NCBI RefSeq assembly: GCF_000284315.1
Contig: NC_017094.1
Coordinates: forward strand, 2,495,539-2,559,538
Direction of reading: 5' to 3'
Length of the DNA stretch: 64,000 nucleotides
From: Leptospirillum ferrooxidans C2-3
GTDB taxonomy: Bacteria; Nitrospirota; Leptospirillia; Leptospirillales; Leptospirillaceae
A program made the translations under genes and the position numbers. This document shows, piece by piece, positions 53,468 to 63,832 of this stretch (its first letter is position 1; every line of letters begins with the position of its first letter). A model generated the notes under the pieces. The model did not search any database. It was given only the letters and a program-made list of their open reading frames with translations, and was not told the DNA's origin.

Positions 53468-53674
53468 GAGAGATAATCCGACAGAAAGCAAAAGGCTTGT
53501 CATTAACGGGAAGTACAGATGAAATCCTGGCCTGTGGATCTCAATATCTCCCGGAAGACGTCCGGGAAGGGGAAGACCGGATTTTTTTCCCCATCTTGAC
53601 CACAACTCCGACATCCCCGCCAGAAGCAGAAATAGTACCCCAAGAAACCAAAAAAGACGGGTCAGGCTAGGCAA
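53429..53674 (-). CDS. DUF2905-family small membrane protein
   Basis: The C-terminal 75 residues show the DUF2905 pattern: a first hydrophobic helix (LFWFLGVLFLLLAGM), LGRLPGDIEIHRPGFHLYFPL (here GLPLPGRLPGDI) and a second helix (SLLLSVGLSLLFFLFSW). The start is unclear because the frame runs into nadA; TTG 53674 is my choice and gives 81 residues. Its first bases overlap the nadA stop, so it is probably translated with nadA. Function unknown. Confidence 0.72.
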   Translation of the reverse strand: MPSLTRLFWFLGVLFLLLAGMSELWSRWGKKSGLPLPGRLPGDIEIHRPGFHLYFPLMTSLLLSVGLSLLFFLFSWISRKF

Positions 53675-54629
53675 TGTCCAGCATTCTTTGAAGAGCTTGG
53701 CTTGCCGGAAGCCTGATCTCTTCGGGAATCTCGATTTCCGGAGCCATATCTTCCAGCGCCCAAAGAATTTTTTCAAGAGAATTGACCTTCATGTTGGCAC
53801 AATCACAGGTAGTGCAGGCAGCGACAAAGCTTTTCCCCGGATTTTCCTTCTGAAGGCGATGGATCATTCCCGTTTCGGTCCCGACAATCACTGTTTGCCC
53901 GGAAAAGTTACGGACCTCCGTGGCCATTTTTGATGTTGATGTCACAACATCCGCAATCATCGCGACATCAGGCTGACATTCCGGATGAGCCAGGACCAGC
54001 GCATCCGGGTGTTCCTCCTTGGCCTGATGAATGTCCTTTGCCATGATTCTCATGTGAGTTGGGCAAAATCCCCTGAAAAGGATCAGATTTCGTCCCGTTT
54101 GCCGCTGGACAAAATCTCCCAGGAACTGGTCGGGAATAAAGATGACGGGAACAGACTCGGGAATCGAGTTGACGATCTTCACAGCATTGGCCGAAGTGCA
54201 GCAGATATCGCTTTTGGCTTTGACCGCAGCCGGTGAGTTGACGTAGGTCACAACAACCGCACCCGGGTGTTCGGCTCTCAGGCGATCGACCTCTTCCGGG
54301 GTGATCATGTCCGCCATAGGGCATCCTGCGTCAAGGTCGGGAACGATGACCCTCCGGGACGGATTTAAAATTTTGGCGGTCTCGGCCATGAAATGAACAC
54401 CGCAAAAAAGAATGACAGGGGCCGACCCGGTTGCCGCCCATCGGGCAAGTTCCAGAGAGTCCCCCACCAGATCCGCAACATCCTGGACATCGCCTACCTG
54501 GTAATTATGGGCCAGAATGACCGCCCCGCGCTCCTGTTTCAGTTTTTGGATACGGGCAACAAGGTCCGCTATGGCAGGATCCTGAGCGGGCATTGTGCCG
54601 TATTCCTTGGAAGAAGAGAGATTATTCAT
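53667..54629 (-). CDS. nadA: Quinolinate synthase NadA
   Basis: This 320-residue 4Fe-4S enzyme makes quinolinate for NAD. It has ILAHNYQVGDVQDVADLVGDSLEL, FCGVHFMAETAKIL, DLDAGCPMAD, VGTETGMIHRL and the cluster cysteines, including CTTCDCANMK. It overlaps asd by 4 bp. Confidence 0.95.
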   Translation of the reverse strand: MNNLSSSKEYGTMPAQDPAIADLVARIQKLKQERGAVILAHNYQVGDVQDVADLVGDSLELARWAATGSAPVILFCGVHFMAETAKILNPSRRVIVPDLDAGCPMADMITPEEVDRLRAEHPGAVVVTYVNSPAAVKAKSDICCTSANAVKIVNSIPESVPVIFIPDQFLGDFVQRQTGRNLILFRGFCPTHMRIMAKDIHQAKEEHPDALVLAHPECQPDVAMIADVVTSTSKMATEVRNFSGQTVIVGTETGMIHRLQKENPGKSFVAACTTCDCANMKVNSLEKILWALEDMAPEIEIPEEIRLPASQALQRMLDIA

Positions 54630-55678
54630 TTTTTTTCCCGATGATTGGGGAGTATGCCCAGGGAAAACTCGGCGATCTGAACAGCATTCAACGCTGCCCC
54701 TTTTCTCAGATTATCCCCGACAACCCACAGGTTCAAGCCATGATCAACAGAAAAATCCCGCCGGATCCGACCGACATAAACATCGTCCTGACCAGCCACA
54801 TCCATCGGGAGTGGATACTCGCAGTCCGAAGGATTGTCCAAAACTTTCACTCCAGGAGCTTTCTCGAGAATTTTCCGGGCTGTTTCGGGAGAAAGATCCC
54901 TTTCAAACTCGATATTGACCGCCTCGCTATGACCGACCATAACAGGGACCCTCACCGTAGTTGCCGTTACCCTGATATCGGCCATATCCAGAATCTTCCG
55001 TGTCTCGTTCACCATTTTCTCCTCTTCCTTGGTATAGCCATCCGGAAGAAAAGAGTCGATGTGCGGAAGAACGTTAAAGGCAATCTGGTGGGGATAAACC
55101 TTCGGAGCAACATCCCCGATCCTTCCGTTCAATATCAGAGAAAGCTGGGTTGTGAGCTCATCCATCGCATCTTTTCCCGTCCCGGAGACCGACTGGAAGG
55201 TCGTGACCACAATCCTTTTTGCCCCAGCACAATCAATGAGAGGCTTGATGGCCAAAAGCATCTGGATCGTGGCGCAATTGGGATTGGCCACGATCGCTCC
55301 CGCCGGATAAGCCGGAATTTTTGAAGGATTGATCTCCGGAACCACAAGGGGAACATTCGGATCCATCCTGAATGCCGAGCTATTATCGATGACAAGAATC
55401 CCCTGGTCCCTGAGGATAGGAGAAATTTCAAGACTTGGTGTCGCTCCCGCCGATAAAAGGGCAATATGGATTCCCTTGGCTTTTTCCGGGTTATCAAAAG
55501 AGGAAACCGTTATGGTCCGACCTTTAAAAGACACTTTTTCTCCGGCGGACCGCTCGGTTGCGAAAAGTCGAAGTTCCCCCACCGGAAAACGCCGTTCTTC
55601 CAGTATGGAAATCATCTCCTTTCCCACAGCCCCTGTTGCCCCAAAAATACCGACGCATAATTCTTTGATCTTCTTCAC
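54626..55678 (-). CDS. asd: Aspartate-semialdehyde dehydrogenase
   Basis: This 350-residue enzyme has VGIFGATGAVGKEMISIL for NADP and the catalytic cysteine in ANPNCATIQ; EFERDLSPETARKIL and QDDVYVGRIRRD follow. GTG 55678 is the start, with AAAGGA upstream; the longer open frame overlaps leuB. It feeds lysine, methionine and threonine synthesis. Confidence 0.94.
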   Translation of the reverse strand: MKKIKELCVGIFGATGAVGKEMISILEERRFPVGELRLFATERSAGEKVSFKGRTITVSSFDNPEKAKGIHIALLSAGATPSLEISPILRDQGILVIDNSSAFRMDPNVPLVVPEINPSKIPAYPAGAIVANPNCATIQMLLAIKPLIDCAGAKRIVVTTFQSVSGTGKDAMDELTTQLSLILNGRIGDVAPKVYPHQIAFNVLPHIDSFLPDGYTKEEEKMVNETRKILDMADIRVTATTVRVPVMVGHSEAVNIEFERDLSPETARKILEKAPGVKVLDNPSDCEYPLPMDVAGQDDVYVGRIRRDFSVDHGLNLWVVGDNLRKGAALNAVQIAEFSLGILPNHREKK

Positions 55679-55697
55679 AACCAATCCTTTACAAGAG

Positions 55698-56801
55698 TTA
55701 GACCCGAGAATACTCCCTGATGATTTTTTCACCCATTTCCCGAGTACCCAAAACCTGTCCCTTGACCTGTGCGATGTCCGCTGTCCGGAATCCCTGGGCG
55801 AGAACGGATGAAACGGAGCGTTCAATTCTCTGGGCGAGATCCTCACGGTTGAGTGAATACCGCAAGAGAAGCGCCAGGGAAAGGATCATCGCCATCGGGT
55901 TTGCGATATTCTTGCCTGCGATATCGGGAGCGGATCCATGAATTGGCTCATAGAGCCCGGTTTTTCCACCAATGGAAGCGGATGCAAGCATCCCGATGGA
56001 ACCGGTCAGCTGGGAGGCCTCATCCGAGAGAATGTCCCCGAAGAGGTTCCCTGTCACGATGACATCGAACTGTTTGGGTTTGCGAACAAGCTGCATCGCC
56101 GCATTGTCGACATACATATGATCAAGTGTCACATCGGGATAATCCTTGTGAACGCGGATCACAACCTCTCTCCAGAGAACCGAGGACTCAAGGACGTTGG
56201 CCTTGTCGACGGAGGTGACCCGATGGCTTCTTTTTCTGGCCAGGTCAAATGCCACCCGGGCAACCCGTTCGATCTCCGGTTCGGTGTAGGTTTCGGTATT
56301 GATTCCCCTCCTGATCCCATTCTCTTCCACAATGCCCCTGGGCTTCCCAAAATAGATTCCCCCTGTCAGTTCCCGGACGACCATGAGATCCAGGTCGGAA
56401 ATCACCTCCGGCTTCAGGGTGGAGGCATCAACAAGCTCCGGGAAAAGACGGGCTGGGCGAAGATTGGCAAACGCTCCCAAATGTTCCCTGATCCCGAGAA
56501 GGGCCCGTTCAGGACGAAGTTCATAGGGAAGAAGATCATATTTTGGACCCCCAACGGCCGCCAAGAGGACAGCATCGCAGGAATCGGCCATTTCAAGGGT
56601 TTCTTTTGGCAGGGGCTTTCCTGTGGCATCCGTTGCTGCCCCGCCGATGAGTCCTTCAAGCAGTTCAATCTGGAATTTTCCCTGGGAACCCGACTCCGAA
56701 CGATTGATCTCTGAAACGAGCTCCCTGACCGGAACGGTCACTTCAGGACCGATGCCATCACCGGGAAGAAGAAGAATCTGGTGCTTTTTGAACATGCTCA
56801 T
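55698..56801 (-). CDS. leuB: 3-isopropylmalate dehydrogenase
   Basis: This 367-residue enzyme has [73 protein letters not shown] and [15 protein letters not shown], typical of LeuB. An alternative ATG lies six bases inside. It works after LeuA in leucine synthesis. Confidence 0.95.
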   Translation of the reverse strand: MSMFKKHQILLLPGDGIGPEVTVPVRELVSEINRSESGSQGKFQIELLEGLIGGAATDATGKPLPKETLEMADSCDAVLLAAVGGPKYDLLPYELRPERALLGIREHLGAFANLRPARLFPELVDASTLKPEVISDLDLMVVRELTGGIYFGKPRGIVEENGIRRGINTETYTEPEIERVARVAFDLARKRSHRVTSVDKANVLESSVLWREVVIRVHKDYPDVTLDHMYVDNAAMQLVRKPKQFDVIVTGNLFGDILSDEASQLTGSIGMLASASIGGKTGLYEPIHGSAPDIAGKNIANPMAMILSLALLLRYSLNREDLAQRIERSVSSVLAQGFRTADIAQVKGQVLGTREMGEKIIREYSRV

Positions 56802-56867
56802 GACTTATCTCCGATATATCTGTTATCGACCGGAATCGTTGGATTCCATTTTTAAAACCTGATTGAT

Positions 56868-58427
56868 TCAAAGAACAGGACGGGACACCTCTCCGTCTGC
56901 TTTGTGCTCCTGGCTTTTTTTACGATCAAGGCGATTTAAAGCGGACAAATACGCCTTGGCGGAAGCGACCAGAATGTCTGTATCGGACCCTCTTCCCACA
57001 GCGAGTACACCCTCTTCTTCAAGTCTTACCGTGACTTCCCCCTGGGCATCGGTACCGCCTGTAATGGCTTTGACGACATAAGAAACAAGTCTTGGGGTCG
57101 TTTTGGTCATCTTTGCGAGCGTTCGGTAGATCGCATCGACCGGGCCATCTCCCAATCCAGCCATCCGGTGTTCCTGCCCATCGACATCAAGAACGATGGT
57201 GGCCGTTGGAGGAATCTCGGTGCCACCACTTAAGTGCAACCTCTTCAGGATGAACCGGAAGGAGGTCTTCCGTCCTGTTGCCACGATCAATGTTTCAATA
57301 TCTTCTTCAAAGATTTCTTTTTTTTGGTCGGCAAGCTTCTTGAACCGGTCGTAGAGATCGTTCAGCTCCTCTTCACCAAAGGAATATCCCATGGTCAAAA
57401 GACGATCCTTGAGGGCATGCCTCCCGGAGTGTTTTCCAAGAATCAGCCCCCCGGCACTGGCCCCAACCTGTTCCCTTCCCATAATTTCATAGGTTTTCTT
57501 ATCTTTAAGATAGCCATCCTGATGGATCCCCGACTCATGGGCAAAAGCATTTTCTCCGACAATCGCCTTGTTGGGCTGAACCATCATTCCTGTGACTGTT
57601 GAGACAAGGCGGCTTGTTTTGGTGAACTCTTCGGTCCGGATCGCAGTCTCTACTCCAAAGTACGGCTTCCTGACCTTAAGGGCCATCACAATCTCTTCAA
57701 GGGCCGCATTTCCCGCCCTCTCTCCGATACCGTTTATCGTGCACTCAACCTGACGGGCACCTGCTTCAACCGCTGCCAGAGAGTTCGCAACCGACAGACC
57801 CAGGTCATCGTGACAGTGGCATGAGAAAATCACATTCCCGGCACCCGGCACTCTGGAAATCAGATTTCTGAACATCTCCGATATCTGGGACGGAACGGCG
57901 TATCCGACCGTATCGGGAAGATTGATGATACCGGCTCCCGCTTCGATCGCGCAGGTCACTGCCCTTATGAGAAAATCCGGCTCTGACCGGGTGGCGTCTT
58001 CAGCGGAAAACTCCACCTCATAACCATATCCACGCGCCATGGAAACCGACTTGAAAATACTTTTGAGTACCTGATCCTCTGACATCTTGAGCTTTTTTTC
58101 CATATGAAGGGGGCTTGTGGCGATAAACGTGTGAATCCGTCCGCGAGAAGCTCCGGAGAGGGCTTCGGCAGCGACAGTGATATCACGATCTACCGCTCTG
58201 GCAAGGGCGCATATGATGGGACCATCCTGAATATCTTTCGAGATGGCCGAAACCGCAGAAAAATCATCAGGGCTTGCAACCGGAAATCCCGCTTCAATGA
58301 CATCCACCCCAAGACGGGCAAGTTGCCTCGCAACAAGAAGTTTCTCTTCTTTTTGCATCGAAGCTCCGGGGCTCTGCTCCCCATCCCTGAGTGTTGTGTC
58401 GAAAATGCGAACAATCTGGCTGTCCAT
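56868..58427 (-). CDS. leuA: 2-isopropylmalate synthase
   Basis: This 519-residue enzyme has IFDTTLRDGEQSPGASM, HCHDDLGLSVANSLAAVEAGA, NGIGERAGNAALEE and HESGIHQDGYLK, and a C-terminal regulatory domain (GDGPVDAIYRTLAKMTK) for leucine feedback. ATG 58427 is the natural start. It is longer than NifV at 7692-8906, which lacks the regulatory domain. Confidence 0.95.
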   Translation of the reverse strand: MDSQIVRIFDTTLRDGEQSPGASMQKEEKLLVARQLARLGVDVIEAGFPVASPDDFSAVSAISKDIQDGPIICALARAVDRDITVAAEALSGASRGRIHTFIATSPLHMEKKLKMSEDQVLKSIFKSVSMARGYGYEVEFSAEDATRSEPDFLIRAVTCAIEAGAGIINLPDTVGYAVPSQISEMFRNLISRVPGAGNVIFSCHCHDDLGLSVANSLAAVEAGARQVECTINGIGERAGNAALEEIVMALKVRKPYFGVETAIRTEEFTKTSRLVSTVTGMMVQPNKAIVGENAFAHESGIHQDGYLKDKKTYEIMGREQVGASAGGLILGKHSGRHALKDRLLTMGYSFGEEELNDLYDRFKKLADQKKEIFEEDIETLIVATGRKTSFRFILKRLHLSGGTEIPPTATIVLDVDGQEHRMAGLGDGPVDAIYRTLAKMTKTTPRLVSYVVKAITGGTDAQGEVTVRLEEEGVLAVGRGSDTDILVASAKAYLSALNRLDRKKSQEHKADGEVSRPVL

Positions 58428-58481
58428 GGTGATTCCTCCCTGATTCAGATTCCAGGTGAACAATGTGATTCTGGTTGGTTC

Positions 58482-59336
58482 CTAATGTTTTTTGGGGTGG
58501 CTAAACCGGTCCGAAAGGAGACGGGACTTGAGAGACCTGCCTGTTGGAGACGCGGGGGGATTGGGCAGTGTTTCCAGAATTTGTGGTCTTTTCATAAAAA
58601 ATCTGTAAACAATAAATTCAGAGGGGCCCAGAAGAGCATAGGTCAAAATGACCAAAAAAAAGGATTGTTTGGGATAAAGCACGAAAAGAAGAGAGACCAG
58701 CAATACCGAAACAAAGGTATGTTGCGGCTTTTTCAGGAATCGAACCTCCTTGAAACTCCTGTATGGAATGGGACTGACCATCAGGATGGAAACCAGGTAG
58801 GTCGACACAAGAAAAAACATGGGCGAAAACGGAATGACCGTTGAAAGCGGACCCGTTGAGACAATTTCGGCAGAGGCGATGAAAAGGGCACCCGCGGGGA
58901 TGGGGAGCCCGATAAAGTAGCGCGAGGAGACCTTGGACGTAATGACATTGAATCTGGCCAATCGAAGGGCACCACAGGCAGCGAACAAGAATGCGGCCAT
59001 CAAACCGAGCCGGTGGTAACCTCCGAGACTCGCATTCAGAACCAGAAAGGCCGGAGCCACGCCAAAGGAAACGAGGTCGGCAAGGCTGTCGTATTCAACC
59101 CCAAACTGGCTTGTAGCCCTGGCGAGCCTCGCCACTTTTCCGTCAAGATTGTCAAAAACAGAAGCGATCAAAATGGAAAAGGCGGCCTTTTTGAAATCAT
59201 GCTGGAAGCTTGACAGAATCGCGAGAAAGCCAAAAAACAGATTTCCCGTGGTAAAAAGATTCGGAAGTATGTAAATTCCCCGGGAACGCGTTCTGGATCC
59301 CGCATTCCCTTCTTCGTCATGAGGATATGTATCCAA
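58482..59336 (-). CDS. pssA: CDP-diacylglycerol--serine O-phosphatidyltransferase
   Basis: This 284-residue membrane enzyme has the CDP-alcohol signature DNLDGKVARLARATSQFGVEYDSLADLVSFG and several hydrophobic segments. TTG 59336 is chosen because GGAGGGG lies about nine bases upstream and no ATG fits; this makes a 20-bp overlap with psd. It makes phosphatidylserine, the substrate of Psd. Confidence 0.92.
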   Translation of the reverse strand: MDTYPHDEEGNAGSRTRSRGIYILPNLFTTGNLFFGFLAILSSFQHDFKKAAFSILIASVFDNLDGKVARLARATSQFGVEYDSLADLVSFGVAPAFLVLNASLGGYHRLGLMAAFLFAACGALRLARFNVITSKVSSRYFIGLPIPAGALFIASAEIVSTGPLSTVIPFSPMFFLVSTYLVSILMVSPIPYRSFKEVRFLKKPQHTFVSVLLVSLLFVLYPKQSFFLVILTYALLGPSEFIVYRFFMKRPQILETLPNPPASPTGRSLKSRLLSDRFSHPKKH

Positions 59337-59955
59337 TGACAGACTCCCCTCCTCTAACCCGGTCACCCATGGAAACCCTGATCTCCGAATCTCCCGGAAG
59401 ATCAAGATCCACTCTTGAGCCAAACCTGATCAGACCAAAAATGACACCACTTTCCAGAAGATCATTCACTTCGGCATAACAGACAATTCTTCTGGCTATC
59501 AGACCCGCCACCTGGGTCATGCGGATTTCCTGTTTTCCTTGCGTTTCGATAACAAGTGTATTTCGCTCATTTTCAAGAGAGGCCTTGTCCATATCCGCAT
59601 TCAGAAACTTCCCTGGATGGTAGGCTATTCCCTTGACGATTCCCTTTATGGGAATCCGGTTCAAGTGAACGTCGAACACATTCATGAAAATGGAAACTTG
59701 CATCCGTCCCCGGTCATCATGTTCGACCCGGACAATCTTTCCATCGGCGGGGGAAACGATTGTCTTTTCTCCCGGTGGAACCTGTCTTGTCGGATTTCTG
59801 AAAAAATTGATGACAAAAACCGGGATGACAGTGAATATTCCTCCTGCAGGTCCCAAAAGATAGACTGAACCTGCAAGGATTCCCAAAGAAATCAGGATAA
59901 AAGGCATTCCTTCCTTTGCAATGGGTTTGGAAAAATGATCTGGAGAGACTTTCAT
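59317..59955 (-). CDS. psd: Phosphatidylserine decarboxylase proenzyme
   Basis: This 212-residue short-type Psd has two N-terminal hydrophobic segments, VSPADGKIVRVE, MNVFDVHLNRIP and the autocleavage region FGSRVDLDLP, where the serine becomes the pyruvoyl group. It makes phosphatidylethanolamine. Its stop lies next to pssA and its start abuts ilvC. Confidence 0.94.
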   Translation of the reverse strand: MKVSPDHFSKPIAKEGMPFILISLGILAGSVYLLGPAGGIFTVIPVFVINFFRNPTRQVPPGEKTIVSPADGKIVRVEHDDRGRMQVSIFMNVFDVHLNRIPIKGIVKGIAYHPGKFLNADMDKASLENERNTLVIETQGKQEIRMTQVAGLIARRIVCYAEVNDLLESGVIFGLIRFGSRVDLDLPGDSEIRVSMGDRVRGGESVIGYISS

Positions 59956-61002
<1,047 letters not shown>

Positions 61003-61031
61003 CTAGATGGTCAATAGTGCAGGTGCGGATC

Positions 61032-61583
61032 CTAGCGATGATGGGAATATTCCCCCTCAATACTATGTTTTGAAGGTTTATGGCCCCCATGTTGTTCTTC
61101 TCTGGCGATCGCAATTTTTCCTGAACGAATGATTTCCTTGATTCCAAGGGGTTTCAGGAAATTCAGGATGGCTTCTATCTTTTCGGTATCGCCGGTAACC
61201 TCTATCGTATAGGTTGTCGGAGAGGAGTCAACGATTCTCGCCCGGAAAATCTCGGAAATCCGGAAGGCTTCTTCCCTGTCTCCAGGACGGGCGGTATTGA
61301 CCCTGATCAGAAGGGTTTCCCTGCAAAGAAAAGAGAACTCTGACAGATCCACAACCTTTATGACGTCAATGAGTTTGTTCAGCTGTTTGACAATCTGTTC
61401 CACAACGTGGTCATCACCCTGTGTCTCGATTGTCATCTGGCTAACGGTCGGATCAATTCCCGGTGCGACGGAGAGACTGTCGATATTGAAACCTCTTGCG
61501 CTGAAAAGACCTGCGACTCTGGAAAGAACACCAAACTTGTTTTCAACAACTACCTGTATGAAATGTTTCTGTATATCACTCAT
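61032..61583 (-). CDS. ilvH: Acetolactate synthase small subunit
   Basis: This 183-residue regulatory subunit has an N-terminal ACT domain (IQVVVENKFGVLSRVAGLFSARGFNIDSLSV) for valine control and the usual C-terminal domain. It follows ilvB by 11 bases. Confidence 0.95.
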   Translation of the reverse strand: MSDIQKHFIQVVVENKFGVLSRVAGLFSARGFNIDSLSVAPGIDPTVSQMTIETQGDDHVVEQIVKQLNKLIDVIKVVDLSEFSFLCRETLLIRVNTARPGDREEAFRISEIFRARIVDSSPTTYTIEVTGDTEKIEAILNFLKPLGIKEIIRSGKIAIAREEQHGGHKPSKHSIEGEYSHHR

Positions 61584-61594
61584 GATTTCCCGCC

Positions 61595-63346
61595 TTATGC
61601 CGTCAGGATGGAGTCTCGTTTTTTTCGATCATCCCTATGTTCAGGGGCTTCAAAGATCATTTCGATATTCGACCCACCCGCAGGAACCATCGGGAAGACA
61701 TTTTCTTCAGGATCGACATGAAATTCCATGAGAACGGGTCCCCGTCTTGAGAATCCATCAAGTATGATGTTTTCGACCTCATCATGTCTGGACGCCTTCA
61801 GGCCAACAATTCCAAAAGCTTCTGCGAGTTTGACGAAATCCGGACTTTGGCCAATAAAGGAGGATGAATACCGTCCACCATAGAAAAATTCCTGCCACTG
61901 TCGAACCATTCCCAAATATTTGTTATTGAGAATCACAATCTTGACAGGAATATCGAGGGAGGCAACAGTTGCAAGCTCCTGGATATTCATCATGAAACTT
62001 CCTTCACCGGTAATGGCGATGACCCTTTTGTCCGGATGGGCTTTCTGCGCTCCAATCGCGGCAGGAAATCCGTAACCCATCGTACCGAGACCACCTGATG
62101 TCAGCCATGTATTGGGTTTGATGAATTTGAAAAACTGGGCTGTCCACATCTGGTGCTGACCGACATCGGTTGAAACAATACAGTCTCCTTGTGTGAACTG
62201 ATAAACTTTCTCGATCACATACTGGGGTTTAATCACCTCTGTGTCATGCTCATATGTCAACGGATGTTCTTTTTCCCACTCTTCAACCTGCTCAATCCAG
62301 GGATCAATGAGTTTTTCCTTGGATGGAGGTTCAGGTTTGTTCAGTTCCTTTATTTCTTCGATCAGGTCTTTCAGGATATGTTTGGCATCTCCGACAATGG
62401 GAATGTCCACGTGAAAGTTTTTTCGGATAGATGTTGGATCGATATCGATATGAATGACCTTCGAGTGGGGGGAGAACTCGGAGATTTTTCCAGTGACGCG
62501 GTCATCAAATCGAACGCCCACTGCAATGAGAAGATCACAATGATGAATGGCCATATTGGCAGCATATGTCCCATGCATTCCCAGCATTCCCATAAATCTC
62601 GGATGCGTTCCGGACAATGCTCCGAGACCCATGAGTGTCAGGGTTGTGGGGATGTTGGTCAACGTCACCAGATCGAGTAGTTCTTTTGTTGCATCAGAAG
62701 AGATGATTCCTCCCCCGGCGTAAAGGACAGGTCTCTTGGCTTTGGAAATGGCCTGGGCTGCTTTACGGATTTGCCACCGGTTTCCCTGCATTGTCGGATT
62801 GTAGGACCGGATGGAAACGCTGTCGGGATAAATGAAATCAGCCCTGTCAACGATAACATCTTTCGGAAGATCGACGAGAACCGGACCTGGACGGCCTGTT
62901 CTGGCGATATAGAAGGCTTCCTTTATGATTCTCGGCAGATCCTGGATCTTTCTTACGAGAAAGTTGTGTTTGGTACAGGACCGGCTGATGCCTACGATGT
63001 CAGCTTCCTGAAAGGCGTCATTTCCGATCATTTTGGTCGGAACCTGTCCTGTAATGACGACGATCGGTATGGAATCCATATTGGCATCTGCCAGTCCCGT
63101 TACGGTGTTGGTAGCACCAGGACCGGACGTGACCAGTACAACTCCCACCTTGTTGGTGGATCGGGCATATCCTTCTGCAGCATGCACTGCGCCCTGTTCA
63201 TGACGTGTGAGGACAACCTGAAGGGAAGGATCCTTGAACAAGGCGTCAAAGATCGGAAGAACAACTCCTCCGGGATAACCAAAAATATGTTGTACATTTT
63301 CCCTCTTGAGGGATTCGAGGAGCATTTCGGCTCCGCTCATCTTCAT
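61595..63346 (-). CDS. ilvB: Acetolactate synthase large subunit
   Basis: This 583-residue TPP enzyme has IFGYPGGVVLPIFDAL, LTRHEQGAVHAAEGYARST, VTSGPGATNTVTGLADA and the TPP motif GEGSFMMNIQELATVASLDIPVKIVILNN. TAAGGAG precedes the ATG. It is the first gene of the long minus-strand operon. Confidence 0.96.
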   Translation of the reverse strand: MKMSGAEMLLESLKRENVQHIFGYPGGVVLPIFDALFKDPSLQVVLTRHEQGAVHAAEGYARSTNKVGVVLVTSGPGATNTVTGLADANMDSIPIVVITGQVPTKMIGNDAFQEADIVGISRSCTKHNFLVRKIQDLPRIIKEAFYIARTGRPGPVLVDLPKDVIVDRADFIYPDSVSIRSYNPTMQGNRWQIRKAAQAISKAKRPVLYAGGGIISSDATKELLDLVTLTNIPTTLTLMGLGALSGTHPRFMGMLGMHGTYAANMAIHHCDLLIAVGVRFDDRVTGKISEFSPHSKVIHIDIDPTSIRKNFHVDIPIVGDAKHILKDLIEEIKELNKPEPPSKEKLIDPWIEQVEEWEKEHPLTYEHDTEVIKPQYVIEKVYQFTQGDCIVSTDVGQHQMWTAQFFKFIKPNTWLTSGGLGTMGYGFPAAIGAQKAHPDKRVIAITGEGSFMMNIQELATVASLDIPVKIVILNNKYLGMVRQWQEFFYGGRYSSSFIGQSPDFVKLAEAFGIVGLKASRHDEVENIILDGFSRRGPVLMEFHVDPEENVFPMVPAGGSNIEMIFEAPEHRDDRKKRDSILTA

Positions 63347-63411
63347 TGGGACTCTCCTTAGGCAGCGTGTGAATGAAGCTCACATGGACGGTGGTTGGGC
63401 ACAGTTGGCCG

Positions 63412-63441
63412 TTTCCATAAAAAAATGGAAAGTTTTTTCCA
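63412..63441 (-). promoter_or_regulatory. Overlapping alternative hairpins in the ilv leader
   Basis: On the minus strand, TGGAAA (63441-63436) pairs with TTTCCA (63431-63426), followed by seven T residues, an attenuator-like terminator. The same TTTCCAT (63431-63425) can instead pair with ATGGAAA (63418-63412). The two structures exclude each other. Confidence 0.5.
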
Positions 63442-63454
63442 GAGTTAAAAGACT

Positions 63455-63484
63455 ATTCTATGGGATACCTTCATGGAGGGTCAA
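63455..63484 (-). promoter_or_regulatory. Candidate sigma-70 promoter of the ilv operon
   Basis: On the minus strand, TTGACC (63484-63479) and TAGAAT (63460-63455) are spaced 18 bases. Transcription would start near 63448, about 100 bases before ilvB. Confidence 0.65.
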
Positions 63485-63579
63485 GGTACTTCCGAATTTT
63501 GTGATGTCATTTTTTTAGAGATAGAATTTTTGTATTGTTTTTTTGTTTTAAGTGAAAAGTAAAGAGTAGAGCGATTTTT

Positions 63580-63648
63580 TTCTGGGGATAAGTCTTATAA
63601 TTATTTTTATTTTAATGAAATAATCTATTTTATATTCTGGGGATAAGT
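63580..63648. repeat. 14-bp direct repeat flanking the AT-rich core
   Basis: TTCTGGGGATAAGT occurs at 63580-63593 and 63635-63648, 55 bases apart. Each copy contains a DnaA-box-like 9-mer in the same orientation. Confidence 0.8.
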
Positions 63649-63832
63649 TCTGGGTTCGATTCCTTGAATTGTGGATTATGGATCTGTTAGGATCGTGACG
63701 TCCGGTTATACGCTAGTTTTGCACAGGAAGTTCTGATGGTTGTCCACGGTTGATCCACAAAAAGACAAATATTTTTGTAAGACAGGGGGCAGGTGTATCG
63801 GTTCTCTCGTTTTTATGATGTTTTGTGGATTG
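63580..63832. other. Candidate replication origin (DnaA-box-like cluster with AT-rich core)
   Basis: Sites resembling the DnaA box TTATCCACA or its complement occur at 63583-63591 and 63638-63646 (TGGGGATAA), 63670-63678 (TGTGGATTA), 63740-63748 (TTGTCCACG), 63751-63759 (TGATCCACA) and 63824-63832 (TGTGGATTG), each with one or two mismatches. Between the first two lies an AT-rich stretch (63594-63634) suited to unwinding. No dnaA gene is visible, but the window ends shortly after. Confidence 0.5.

Larger units (their letters stand above)
63347..63579. other. Leader and upstream region of the ilv operon
   Basis: This region carries the ilvB ribosome-binding site, overlapping leader hairpins and a promoter (annotated separately). 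No leader peptide rich in Leu, Ile or Val was found. Bases 63490-63579 are AT-rich and lead into the candidate origin. Confidence 0.6.

Noticed and set aside
53404..53670. Plus-strand open frame of 88 codons overlapping the end of the 52976 gene
   Set aside because: The opposite strand encodes a DUF2905-like protein with clear family motifs, so this frame is probably its shadow.
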